NCBI GenBank assembly: GCA_025210475.1
Contig: JAOARW010000064.1
Span: forward strand, 53,645-117,644
From: Carboxylicivirga sp.
Lineage (GTDB): Bacteria > Bacteroidota > Bacteroidia > Bacteroidales > Marinilabiliaceae
Length of the DNA stretch: 64,000 nt
Direction: 5' to 3'
Part shown: positions 45,101 to 53,009 of the stretch, in pieces
Layout of the letters: each line of letters begins with the position of its first letter
Position numbering within the stretch: position 1 is the first letter of the stretch
Notes under the pieces: model-generated
Seen by the model: only the letters and a program-made list of their open reading frames with translations
The model's database searches: none
What the model was told of the DNA's origin: nothing
Made by a program: the position numbers and the translations under genes

Positions 45101-45254
45101 GGAGCAGGTTTCAATTGTAACACTGGATGGCAGACGATTAATTACAACTCAGCCGGTATCACCCATTAAAGTTGGTGATTTATTACCCGGAGTTTATCTA
45201 ATGCAAGTTAAGTTTGCAGATCATGATGAGTATATCCGATTTATAAAGAAGTAA
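42102..45254 (+). CDS. PL8 chondroitin sulfate ABC-type lyase with T9SS sorting domain
   Basis: A 1050-residue lyase of the chondroitinase ABC group. Signal (ending ISISAQ), Lyase_N jelly roll (about 20-190), alpha/alpha-toroid and C-terminal sandwiches. Catalytic residues by alignment: H437 and Y444 (FHHGMIYAGY), R497 (CGRKPMT), E589 (GTEIYTSNNRYGRYQ); KGWDWNRFPGATTIHLP matches the Proteus enzyme closely. Residues about 980-1050 are a type-A T9SS sorting domain (VHIYPNPVDDLL), so this lyase is exported to the cell surface or medium and likely makes the first cuts. It is only distantly like the PL8 at 29432. Chosen ATG 42102; the longer GTG frame starts inside a terminator. Confidence 0.94.
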   Translation: MRIVLNLLFVCISISISAQNYLGLEGSVPSYWSPKDQLSISSAHYKMGSQSVEWTWTPGSAISINNPAGMANACQTYKGGMILWIYNETPKLADLKFEFRNGNGPVQYHFNYHLNFTGWRACWIRFDEDMLGVKQDKNLSKLTITAPDTESGGKLFFDRMKFPSSRINDRVTPDAQLDFINPEMNYNHWSALWHWHNTYSYEMALPTVMTDEEKANAAIIRQRITDAVDGNAPSASRLTAIQNEFNQINIQRNGDNISGAAFVIKDELQKANGDMDFAKVELLMYDMAKAWHHNKQSGFDQMFIDVLDWLYDQGLTIGSGLGTNHHYGYDFRGIPKAIWLMQDALKSAGKFQQAFEMIQYWTGVAEVRQLPQVENFQGIVDTWNTIAPGRLMAIMLREDSPELVRDIKSYVQWLNAVMQYSVGTMGGFKPDGSGFHHGMIYAGYMNGGYAGLGEVVGYLGNTEFNLSDQARSNFRQALLVHFYYANHRSIINSVCGRKPMTQELGTGAINALAYLAKATDPVDEEMATEYMRLAKYKKELYNEFKNLGIKPASAPNGNISLNYGALNLHRRDNWLVGIKGFNNIVTGTEIYTSNNRYGRYQSYGTVQILASGSPVDAETSGFKLKGWDWNRFPGATTIHLPYDLLNHGGGNLNERSKESEFAGACSLEGNGVFGMYLDENNYTNYTNDFVANKSVFSFDNRIICLGSNISNSNGSYHTETTLFQTALSNTSEELVMDETGVTQFPYSSNQNITDPITLLDTKGNGYYLPSGNVYVERSQQESRDEKKKTVNYGNFATAWLDHGTSPDDEDYEYAILVQTSRDELNGFKQKMQSEDKPYEVIRKDEIAHIVKDAASATTGYVVFKADNAISSSHLKASSYPCIVVVKDEGANSIKLAFADPAINMKAPSGLTGADIAKERLVQLTLNGRYQLADANEKCRIVSSGNSITVLEFTSIHGLSVEVQLVKDTSSGIDDEASLYNVHIYPNPVDDLLNFDAALNVEQVSIVTLDGRRLITTQPVSPIKVGDLLPGVYLMQVKFADHDEYIRFIKK

Positions 45255-45291
45255 AAACTTTATTGCTAAAACAGAATTTGTTTTTAATGAG

Positions 45292-45324
45292 AAAGCCAGC
45301 TTTGAATTATCAAGGCTGGCTTTT
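45292..45324. terminator. Bidirectional terminator between convergent genes
   Basis: AAAGCCAGC at 45292-45300 pairs perfectly with GCTGGCTTT at 45315-45323, between the PL8 stop and the MCP stop on the opposite strand. Confidence 0.8.
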
Positions 45325-45345
45325 ATCTATGTTTTTAGTGAATCT

Positions 45346-47109
45346 TTATTCCTGATCAAATACCGAAACAGCTTCTTCTAATTGTTGCGATAATTGTTCG
45401 AGTGAATGAGCTGCATTACTAATTTCATCTGCACTTGCCGCATTTCGCTGGGTAATTTGATTAAGCTGTTGAAGAGCGCTGTTTATTTGCTCAACACCAC
45501 TTAGCTGCTCCATTGAAGCGCTGGAAATCTCTTTAATCAGATTGGCGGTTTTTTCTATCTCAGGTGTGATGTGATCCAGCTTTTGCATGGCCACCCTTGA
45601 CGATTCCAAAGTATCCGTAGAGGCAGAAGTAATTTCGCTGGCCGCTTGCTGACTGCGCTCGGCTAGTTTACGAACTTCAGAGGCCACAACTGCAAATCCG
45701 CGTCCTTCCTGACCTGCACGCGCCGCCTCAACAGCTGCATTAAGCGAAAGAATATTTGTTTGCATAGCGATATCGCTAATCACATTAATTTTTTCAGATA
45801 TCTGTTCAATGTATTCGCTGGCCACCTTCGATGCGTTATTACTATCTGCAATTCCTTTGGATGCTTGCTCGGCAATGCTTTCGGTGGTTCTTGAATTCTC
45901 GGTGTTTTGCTGAATGTTTGCAAACATTTCTTCCATCGAAGAGGATACTTCCTCAGCAGATGAGGCTTGTTGAGTGGCGCCGTCTGATAATTCGGTGGCA
46001 CCTTCACTTAACTGCGAACTGGCATGTACAATTTGTTTGGCACTTTGACTTACTTGTTCAACCATAGATTTTAGGTTGATAACCATCGTATTGAGAGCTT
46101 TGGCCAGCTGCCCGACTTCATCCTTACTATCTACTGCAAATTCAACAGACAGATCTCCTTTAGCTAATTGTTGTGCCTGAGCGATGCTTTTTTCAACTGG
46201 CTGTGCAATCGCCTTCGACAGGAAGAATACCAGACCAAACCATAAAACTAAAATCACAACAATGGCAATGTCAAGAATTAGCCGCTGGTTAGAAATGATT
46301 TGGGCACTATTGTCACCCATCTTCATCATTAAGTCCAGGCCTACATCGGAGGTAGCACCAACTTCCCACATTATTTTTTTAGCAATTTCAAATTGCTTAA
46401 GTTCAGCAGTTTTTAGTTGTCGTTGACGACCAAGATAAGCCTCCAGAGATTCAATTGCCTGATCAATATTGGCTTTATCATTAGCAGGATAGGAGCGTTG
46501 ATTAATCTTTCGTTTGCTTACATCAAAATCCTGCAGAATGGCATTCGAATTAAAATAATCCTGTTCTGCATCTTGCTTGAACAAGTCTACAGCTATTTCT
46601 GATAAGAGGTTGATTGCACCATTCGTTCGGTTGCTACCGTTTTCTTTTAAAGAACTCAGTGCAGTTAGGAAGCTTTTTTTATCGCTGGTTGATTGACTTA
46701 ATAATTGATAGTATTCTTCCGTTATTTGCTCATAGACTTCCAGTTCCTGGATAAGAAGCAGGATGTCAACCCCTGCGTCACTCATAATTTCATGGTTGTC
46801 GCCTAATCCCTGCTTGAGCTTATCTAATGCAGTTTTGGTTTTTATAAAGCTTTTTTCGGCTCTCTCTTTATAATAGTCTTTGCCGGTAAAGTCGTATGAC
46901 CGGGCAAATTCACGGGTAGCTTGCCAGCTTTGATCTAATTTACCAGCTTCTCTTACAATGGGGATATAAGTTGAAGTCAGTTCATTAATGCCTTTATCAA
47001 CCTTAATTAAGTTAACAAAGATAATTACACCAAGTACGATGATGACCGACATTATAAGGGCAAACCCGCTACCAATTTTGGCGCGAATCTTTAAATCTTT
47101 CCACTTCAT
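45346..47109 (-). CDS. Methyl-accepting chemotaxis protein
   Basis: A 587-residue chemoreceptor. TM1 (about 12-34), a helical periplasmic sensor (about 35-285), TM2 (about 288-310), HAMP domain (PVEKSIAQAQQLAKGDLSVE) and a cytoplasmic signalling domain with the hairpin tip NILSLNAAVEAARAGQEGRGFAVVASEVRKLAERS region are visible. It would control flagellar or other motility through CheA/CheW, encoded elsewhere. An upstream in-frame ATG at 47163 adds 18 residues that look unlike family N termini, so I chose 47109. It is divergent from a sugar-binding lipoprotein at 47236, which could present its ligand. Confidence 0.93.
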   Translation of the reverse strand: MKWKDLKIRAKIGSGFALIMSVIIVLGVIIFVNLIKVDKGINELTSTYIPIVREAGKLDQSWQATREFARSYDFTGKDYYKERAEKSFIKTKTALDKLKQGLGDNHEIMSDAGVDILLLIQELEVYEQITEEYYQLLSQSTSDKKSFLTALSSLKENGSNRTNGAINLLSEIAVDLFKQDAEQDYFNSNAILQDFDVSKRKINQRSYPANDKANIDQAIESLEAYLGRQRQLKTAELKQFEIAKKIMWEVGATSDVGLDLMMKMGDNSAQIISNQRLILDIAIVVILVLWFGLVFFLSKAIAQPVEKSIAQAQQLAKGDLSVEFAVDSKDEVGQLAKALNTMVINLKSMVEQVSQSAKQIVHASSQLSEGATELSDGATQQASSAEEVSSSMEEMFANIQQNTENSRTTESIAEQASKGIADSNNASKVASEYIEQISEKINVISDIAMQTNILSLNAAVEAARAGQEGRGFAVVASEVRKLAERSQQAASEITSASTDTLESSRVAMQKLDHITPEIEKTANLIKEISSASMEQLSGVEQINSALQQLNQITQRNAASADEISNAAHSLEQLSQQLEEAVSVFDQE

Positions 47110-47235
47110 TCCTGTTGGTTGTTTTAATTGCAAATACTTCTCGAAAATTGTGAAAAAAATCATGTTTTAAAAAATATAATTACGATAAAATGCTAATTTT
47201 AGCGCCTAAACCAGTCATTTAAACTCAATATAAAT

Positions 47236-48243
47236 ATGCGTACCTCATTCTATTTTCTTTGTGTTGTAATTATGTTCATTTCAATAGCTTGCAACCAGGA
47301 TAACGGTTCTAAGCTTGGATTTTTATATTCTACTAATGCAACTGAGCGATATGTGAAAGAAGCCGGTTATTTCCAAGAATTTGCCGAGGCAAAAGGATAT
47401 ACAGTTTACACTGAGCACGCCGATGGAGATGAGGATAAGCAACTGGAAAAAGCAAGAGAGCTATTCGATAAGGGCATTGAGGGAATTGCGATCATTGCAG
47501 TGAATGCCAATACGGCGGCTGCCATCGTGCGTGAAGCGCAGGAACGTGGGGTTAAAGTGTTGGCATATAATCGACTCATTAAAAATTGTGAGCTTGATTT
47601 TTTTGTTTCGGGCGATAACGATGCTTTGGGTAAGATGATGGTGGATGAGTTGATAAAAGTAAAACCCAGTGGTAATGCAATTATTCTGGGTGGAGATAAA
47701 TATGACCGTAATGCCGTTGGTTTAATGGTAGCAATAAAAAAATACCTTCAGCCGCATATCGATAAAGGAGCGATAAACGTGGATTATGAAACTTATGTTG
47801 AAGATTGGAGTGGTGAGAATGCAGCCTTCGAATTGGAACAATATATTTCTTACTCAGGAAAAGTGCCGGATATGATTTTTGCAGGTTACGATGGTATGTC
47901 GGATGCATGCATAAGACTATTGGATGGCAAAAAGCTGAACAAACATGTTTATATAAGTGGTCAGGATGCCACATTGGATGGTGCAAAAAATATTGTGGCA
48001 GGCAAACAACAAATGACCGCTTTTCACCCATTAAAAGAAGCAGCCACCAGTGCAGCAGAGGCAATGATTCATTTGCTCGAAGGCACTAAAAAGGCAGAAG
48101 ATATGGCTACGTCATATGTGAATAACGGGCAGCAAGAAGTACCAGCACTAAACATACCATCGGTGTCAGTAACACGTAAAAATGTAGACAAAGTATTGAT
48201 TAACGATACAGGTTTCTATACCCGCGAAGAAATCTACAATTAA
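47236..48243 (+). CDS. XylF/RbsB-like sugar-binding lipoprotein
   Basis: A 335-residue periplasmic binding protein of the ribose/xylose type (Peripla_BP_4), anchored by a lipobox (ISIAC, C19). It contains GFLYSTNATERYVKEAGYFQ, EGIAIIAVNANTAAAIVREA, VLAYNRLIKNCELDFFVSGD, and AFHPLKEAATSAAEAMIHLL, closest in pattern to D-xylose-binding XylF. No ABC transporter permease or ATPase is nearby, so it is an orphan; it may be a chemotaxis or regulatory ligand receptor. It is divergent from the MCP, separated by a 126-bp region. Its stop overlaps the stop of the convergent PfkB gene by 4 bp. Confidence 0.85.
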   Translation: MRTSFYFLCVVIMFISIACNQDNGSKLGFLYSTNATERYVKEAGYFQEFAEAKGYTVYTEHADGDEDKQLEKARELFDKGIEGIAIIAVNANTAAAIVREAQERGVKVLAYNRLIKNCELDFFVSGDNDALGKMMVDELIKVKPSGNAIILGGDKYDRNAVGLMVAIKKYLQPHIDKGAINVDYETYVEDWSGENAAFELEQYISYSGKVPDMIFAGYDGMSDACIRLLDGKKLNKHVYISGQDATLDGAKNIVAGKQQMTAFHPLKEAATSAAEAMIHLLEGTKKAEDMATSYVNNGQQEVPALNIPSVSVTRKNVDKVLINDTGFYTREEIYN

Positions 48244-49190
48244 TTGACTGATTGAATGCGTTTGTCAATGTTAACCGACAAGCGCGCTTTAAAATCTGTA
48301 TTCACATAATTGTCGATGAGCATGCAAACCTCAGATGAAAACTCAATGCCATAGGCTGCTATATTAAGCCAGTCAGAATGACTTAGCACAAGTTCATCTG
48401 ATTTGTATATATCGCATTCGAGTAAAGCTTTTATGATACCGGCATTGAAGTTATCACCTGCACCAATGGTACTAACCGGATCGATAATTGGGACTTTATA
48501 ATGTTGATGATGCTTGGTTCCATAGGTATAAACGCCTTTTGAACCAGCTGTAATAATTAGGTTGCTGCAATGTACCGCAACTTTGGCATAAACTTCATCG
48601 GGTTCTGTCAAACCATAGATATTTATAAAATCTTCATCACTGCCACGTACAAAGTCAGCCATACGGAAATTTTCTTCAATAACCGGAATAAGCTGTTCCC
48701 TGTTTTGGTGATGGTGTTTTCTGAAATTTGGATCGTAAATAATGATGGCTCCATTATTGCGGGCGGCTTGCAGGTATTCTAACAATCGTGGACGTACTGC
48801 CGGATTGAGGCCAAAGAAAGAGCCAAATATAACGATGTCATCCGCTGTGAAGTCGGGAATTTGGCCTTGAAGCCTTTGTTTGGGATATTCTTTGAAGAAT
48901 TCGTACTCGGCATCGTTCTGTTCATTCAGGTAGGCCAGTGCAATGGCTGATTTTCCTTCATCGAAACGGCAGACAAACTCTGTGTTCAGGTCGTTTTCAA
49001 TCAGGAAAAGCATGATGTTATCCCCTACTTTATCGCGCCCTATTTCTGTTATAAAATTAACCGGAACATCAACACGCGCCAACGAAACTAATGTGTTTAG
49101 CGAACTTCCTCCGGCTTTGGCAGCCACCGGCTGATTGTTCTTAAAAATAATGTCAAGTACCGTCTCTCCAATCCCAAAAATCCTTCTCAT
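48240..49190 (-). CDS. PfkB-family carbohydrate kinase
   Basis: A 316-residue ribokinase-fold sugar kinase. The N-terminal signature GIGETVLDIIF-AKAGGSSLNTLVSLARVD and the C-terminal DPVSTIGAGDNFNAGI (catalytic aspartate in GAGD, anion hole GAG) are complete. The substrate could be fructose, 2-keto-3-deoxygluconate or another sugar; sequence alone does not decide. KDG kinase activity would fit catabolism of the uronic acid released by GH88, but the gene is not in the PUL. A terminator lies just upstream at 49210, so it may need its own promoter. Confidence 0.88.
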   Translation of the reverse strand: MRRIFGIGETVLDIIFKNNQPVAAKAGGSSLNTLVSLARVDVPVNFITEIGRDKVGDNIMLFLIENDLNTEFVCRFDEGKSAIALAYLNEQNDAEYEFFKEYPKQRLQGQIPDFTADDIVIFGSFFGLNPAVRPRLLEYLQAARNNGAIIIYDPNFRKHHHQNREQLIPVIEENFRMADFVRGSDEDFINIYGLTEPDEVYAKVAVHCSNLIITAGSKGVYTYGTKHHQHYKVPIIDPVSTIGAGDNFNAGIIKALLECDIYKSDELVLSHSDWLNIAAYGIEFSSEVCMLIDNYVNTDFKARLSVNIDKRIQSVN

Positions 49191-49209
49191 ATCCCAATTA
49201 TGCGTAAAA

Positions 49210-49238
49210 TAAAAAAGCCACCCTAAAAAGAGTGGCTT
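49210..49238 (-). terminator. Rho-independent terminator (minus strand)
   Basis: AAGCCAC/GTGGCTT stem (49215-49221 with 49232-49238) followed on the minus strand by a T run. It ends the SIS isomerase/phosphomutase/hydrolase operon, 20 bp before the PfkB start. Confidence 0.8.
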
Positions 49239-49257
49239 GCAAAATATGTAAAATCAA

Positions 49258-49800
49258 TTACTTCACCAATTTACTGATGGTTTTAAATGCATCGGAGCCG
49301 GCTACACGACATAATTCGAATAGAATTGATTCGTAGCTGCTAATGATCACACCTTCGTGGCGGAAACGTTCCAGGGCAATACGCTTGTTGGCTTCGGTAC
49401 GCGAACTAACACAATCTTCAATGATTACAGGCGTAAAACCTCTTTCTTTAAGATCGATAGCAGTTTGCAACATGCAAATGTGTGTTTCCATTCCGGCAAG
49501 GATGACAACTCGTTTAGAGCTGGTCTCCAAAGCTTCCATAAAACTTGGTTCGTCGCAACAACTAAAGGCCAGCTTTTCGAAATGTGCATCTTCTTTTACC
49601 AATTCCTGAATGCCTTCAACAGTTTCTCCAAGTCCTTTTTTATATTGCTCGGTAACCATTACCGGTATATCAAGGGCTTTTAATCCCTGAACTAATATTT
49701 TCGTGTTTTTTTCAAGTAGTTCATGATCATTAATATGGGGGAATAATCGCTCCTGAATATCAACCACAACACCGATTACATTCTCTTTTAATAGTCTCAT
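49258..49800 (-). CDS. Isochorismatase-like cysteine hydrolase
   Basis: A 180-residue cytoplasmic hydrolase of the isochorismatase/nicotinamidase fold. The catalytic triad is visible as D14 (GVVVDIQERL), K76 (HFEKLAFSC) and C109 (METHICMLQ), with the non-proline cis-peptide region just before it. Substrate unknown; this subgroup is often called YcaC-like or hydrolase. It starts 1 bp after the phosphohexomutase stop, indicating an operon with coupled translation. Confidence 0.88.
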   Translation of the reverse strand: MRLLKENVIGVVVDIQERLFPHINDHELLEKNTKILVQGLKALDIPVMVTEQYKKGLGETVEGIQELVKEDAHFEKLAFSCCDEPSFMEALETSSKRVVILAGMETHICMLQTAIDLKERGFTPVIIEDCVSSRTEANKRIALERFRHEGVIISSYESILFELCRVAGSDAFKTISKLVK

Positions 49801-49801
49801 T

Positions 49802-51325
49802 TTATCTGTTTATTAATGATTTTAAATCAAGTTCTGAGAAATTACTGAAAAACTCAACTAACTCTTTGGCAATAATTTCAACGCCGCCTTCGGTATCCGA
49901 TTCAATATTTAAAGGAATTACCGGATCGTGCAATGATAAGCGAAGCAGGAACCAACCTTTTAATTGCTGGTTTTTAATGCTTACTCTAACACCTTCGTAG
50001 TTATTGGGCACTAATTCCCAGCCATTTTTAGAAGCGGCTAAATGTCCCAGCTCACTAATTACCTTTTCGCCGTAGGCCTTAAAATCAGGATTGGAAATGT
50101 TAATTCTGAATTCTTTGCTTTCTGCAGGTACGGGCAGTTGCTCAATCATTGAAGTCAGGGTTTTACCTTCTTCCTTCAACTGGGCCATTTTAATAATAAA
50201 TTTAGTCACCAGGTAAGCTCCATCATCAAGAAAATAATTCTCCTTCAAGGCCGCATGACCTGATGTTTCGATGGCTAACCACGATTCTTCACCAGCCTCA
50301 TTTAAGCGGATGGATTCGTTGATAACATTTTTGTAACCTCGTTTAAAACGGTGATGTTTGGCCTTAAGAACATCGTTGATGAACCAGCCTAAACCATCGG
50401 ATGTGATGGAATCGGTTACTACTGTTGCGCCCGGGTGTTCTTCATTAACAATAGCAGCCGAAAGTGCAACAAGTTTATTGCGATTGATTGGTTGTCCTTC
50501 GTTGTCAACAATAGCTGCGCGATCAACATCTGTATCGAAAATGATACCAATATCTGACTGGTGTTCTTTAACCGCATCACAAATGGATTTCATAGCGATG
50601 GCATCCTCCGGGTTTGGAACATGATTCGGGAACTTACCATCGGGCTCAAGGAATTGACTGCTGCTAACATCAGCACCTAACACCTCCAGCACTTTACTGG
50701 CATAAAATCCTCCGGCGCCATTACCAGCATCCACGGTCATTTTGAAGCCACTAAGAGGCTGCTCGTAATTGCTCTGTGAGTTGACTTCTTTCTTGATTTT
50801 TTCGACCAATTGTTTCGAATACACATCAATAAAATCAAGTTCATTACATGAACCTTCTAGCTTGGCGGTATCGTAATTATTGGCTTCAGCAATTTCAAGA
50901 ATAGCTGATATATCTTGTTTTTCTAATCCTCCTTTTGGGGTAAAAAATTTCAAACCGTTGCGGTTAAATGGCAGGTGACTGGCAGTTAGCATAACACCGC
51001 CATGGGCATTATAAGGAGCAGTCACTGTTGTCATAAACATAGCCGGTGTAGAGGCCATGCCACAATCATATACATCGGCCCCTGATTGAACCAATGCATC
51101 GATAAATGCAGATTTTAACTCGGGTCCCGAAAGGCGCGAGTCCATGCCGACAGCAACCTTTAATTGCTCACAGCCTTCATTTTGCTGACTCAGCCAGTGG
51201 AAAAAGGCTTTACCTATCTGAGATACAATCTCGGCATTTAGGTTGACTTCCTGACCGGGAATACCCGTTAGGGCCACACCGCGGATATCTGACCCGTTCT
51301 GTAGTTGTTTCCAGTTAAATCCCAT
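49802..51325 (-). CDS. Alpha-D-phosphohexomutase (phosphomannomutase/phosphoglucomutase)
   Basis: A 507-residue cytoplasmic enzyme interconverting hexose 1- and 6-phosphates. It has the phosphoserine loop TASHLPFNRNGLKF (S116), metal-binding DTDVDRAA, and a sugar-binding loop ETSGHAALKEN. The catalytic loop has LPFN where the common form has NP, a variant seen in Bacteroidota phosphomannomutases. It supplies sugar nucleotides for envelope polysaccharides or glycosylation. It lies 2 bp after the SIS isomerase gene, consistent with a sugar-phosphate role for the operon. Confidence 0.9.
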   Translation of the reverse strand: MGFNWKQLQNGSDIRGVALTGIPGQEVNLNAEIVSQIGKAFFHWLSQQNEGCEQLKVAVGMDSRLSGPELKSAFIDALVQSGADVYDCGMASTPAMFMTTVTAPYNAHGGVMLTASHLPFNRNGLKFFTPKGGLEKQDISAILEIAEANNYDTAKLEGSCNELDFIDVYSKQLVEKIKKEVNSQSNYEQPLSGFKMTVDAGNGAGGFYASKVLEVLGADVSSSQFLEPDGKFPNHVPNPEDAIAMKSICDAVKEHQSDIGIIFDTDVDRAAIVDNEGQPINRNKLVALSAAIVNEEHPGATVVTDSITSDGLGWFINDVLKAKHHRFKRGYKNVINESIRLNEAGEESWLAIETSGHAALKENYFLDDGAYLVTKFIIKMAQLKEEGKTLTSMIEQLPVPAESKEFRINISNPDFKAYGEKVISELGHLAASKNGWELVPNNYEGVRVSIKNQQLKGWFLLRLSLHDPVIPLNIESDTEGGVEIIAKELVEFFSNFSELDLKSLINR

Positions 51326-51327
51326 AA

Positions 51328-51942
51328 TTATTTATTTAGTCCGGCTGCTTCGCGTGATTTATGTCCCAGGTAGCCACCGTGGTGACGCTTGGCATATTCG
51401 CTGTTAGAGAAATTAATTTTTTTCATCAGTAATACCACTAAAACATCACCAATAACGGTCATTGTGGTAGTTGAAGTTGTAGGCGTAAGACCAAGTGTAC
51501 AAACTTCTTTTGGATTACCTGTACTGATGCAAACATTTGCTTCTTGTGCCAATACCGATTCGGTATTGCTGGTGATGACCACAATGGGAATATTAGGACG
51601 TAAGCCTCGGGCTAAGTCAATCAGTTCAATAATTTCTCTGGTTTTTCCTGAATTGGAAATCATCAGTAAAACATCATTTTCCTGAACAACACCTAAATCA
51701 CCATGTTGCGCTTCACTAGGGTGTAAAAAGCACGATGGTGTTCCGGTAGAACTAAAAGTGGTGGCCATATTAACGGCAATTTGCCCGGCTTTACCCATAC
51801 CTGATGTGATAAGCTTTCCTCCACGCTGATGTACATAATCATGAATGAGGTCGGCAGCTTTAACGAAATCTTCCGATGCCGGAATATTTTGAATAGCCTG
51901 CGCCTCGTGTTCCAATATGCTTTTAACTTCTTCTATAACCAT
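51328..51942 (-). CDS. SIS-domain arabinose-5-phosphate isomerase-like protein without CBS domains
   Basis: A 204-residue protein covering only the sugar-isomerase (SIS) domain of KpsF/KdsD: ITSGMGKAGQIAVNMATTFS, GTPSCFLHPSEAQHGDLGVV, ISNSGKTREI, and the conserved TTSTTTMTVIGDVLVV. The usual C-terminal CBS pair (making about 320 residues) is absent, as in the known Bacteroides enzyme. It would convert ribulose-5-phosphate to arabinose-5-phosphate for Kdo. I chose the ATG at 51942; an ATG at 51972 adds ten residues. It is first of three genes separated by 1-2 bp. Confidence 0.85.
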   Translation of the reverse strand: MVIEEVKSILEHEAQAIQNIPASEDFVKAADLIHDYVHQRGGKLITSGMGKAGQIAVNMATTFSSTGTPSCFLHPSEAQHGDLGVVQENDVLLMISNSGKTREIIELIDLARGLRPNIPIVVITSNTESVLAQEANVCISTGNPKEVCTLGLTPTTSTTTMTVIGDVLVVLLMKKINFSNSEYAKRHHGGYLGHKSREAAGLNK

Positions 51943-52073
51943 GGTTGTGAATTTTGAGCACAAATGTACCATTTTAATATAAAATAGGTTTGAGTATTAT
52001 CATGCTGAATTTGAAAATATCCGAATAAAATAAATGTTCAAGGAATCGGATAAGCGTAACTAAAAAGCTAGCT

Positions 52074-53009
52074 CTATAATCCTGCATAAATAGCTTGCAA
52101 CTCCTTTAGCCAAATTTGATATGAATCCGCCTTGTTATGCTTTTTTAATCGGCGGTAGTGACGCTTTAAAGTCTGTGACTGTTGCAAGGGGTAATGCCAG
52201 AATGTGATGAGGTAGTTAAAAGCCTGATTCCAGTCAATATAATGCGAAGTTATCAGCTCAAAATAATGCTGGTGTAATTCTAATAGCTGATTCGAATGAT
52301 TATTATTACCAATGATATTTTGATGCAATGACGGTTGGCTTAATAAGCCCCGGCCCAACATTAGACCGATACAGTCAGGAAATCGCTTTTTCAGGTTTTC
52401 AGCGTCGTTAACTGAATTAATATCACCATTGGCAATCAGCTGATGCCGGCTTTGAGTGCGCAAGTGTTCAAACTGCGACCAGTCAACTTCTCCGTTATAT
52501 TTTTGTGTAACCAAACGGGGGTGAACAATAATTTCTTCGATGGGATATTCATTGAGCATTTGCATTAGGACTTCGCCTTCTGAATAGTTGGTTTGTCCCA
52601 GACGCATTTTTATGGATAGTTTCACATCGGTTGAGACAGAGAAATAATCATCGAGCATTTTCTTCATCAAATCTGGCGATGACAGCAGCCCTCCTCCTTT
52701 CTGACGCTTTACCAGCATGGGAAAAGGACAACCGGCATTCAGGTTTATTTCATCAAATCCCCGATCTTTAACACTTTTGGCAAAGTTGATTAGGAAACTG
52801 CCATCCTTACATGCAACTTGCGGCACTACATTTAAGCCTTCGTTTAAAAACTCTGATAACTCAGAATGATTTATAATAACTGACAGATCTTTATTTTCCG
52901 CTTCAAAGAAGGGGGTGAAATACTTATCCATTTTGCCATAAGTTATAGCATGAGCTTTACGGTAAAAAGCCGTTGTATAACTTTGGAGCGGAGCCATGTA
53001 AAGCCTCAT
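52074..53009 (-). CDS. tRNA-dihydrouridine synthase
   Basis: A 311-residue flavin enzyme reducing uridines in tRNA. TIM-barrel FMN-binding features are MRLYMAPLQSYT at the N terminus, catalytic C94 in INLNAGCPFP followed by the MLVKRQKGGGLL loop, IKMRLG, EEIIVHPR, ANGDINS and LGRGLL. Closest in form to DusA/DusC-type enzymes, but the target position is not assignable. It overlaps the amidohydrolase stop by 1 bp (TAATG), so they are co-translated. Confidence 0.92.
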   Translation of the reverse strand: MRLYMAPLQSYTTAFYRKAHAITYGKMDKYFTPFFEAENKDLSVIINHSELSEFLNEGLNVVPQVACKDGSFLINFAKSVKDRGFDEINLNAGCPFPMLVKRQKGGGLLSSPDLMKKMLDDYFSVSTDVKLSIKMRLGQTNYSEGEVLMQMLNEYPIEEIIVHPRLVTQKYNGEVDWSQFEHLRTQSRHQLIANGDINSVNDAENLKKRFPDCIGLMLGRGLLSQPSLHQNIIGNNNHSNQLLELHQHYFELITSHYIDWNQAFNYLITFWHYPLQQSQTLKRHYRRLKKHNKADSYQIWLKELQAIYAGL

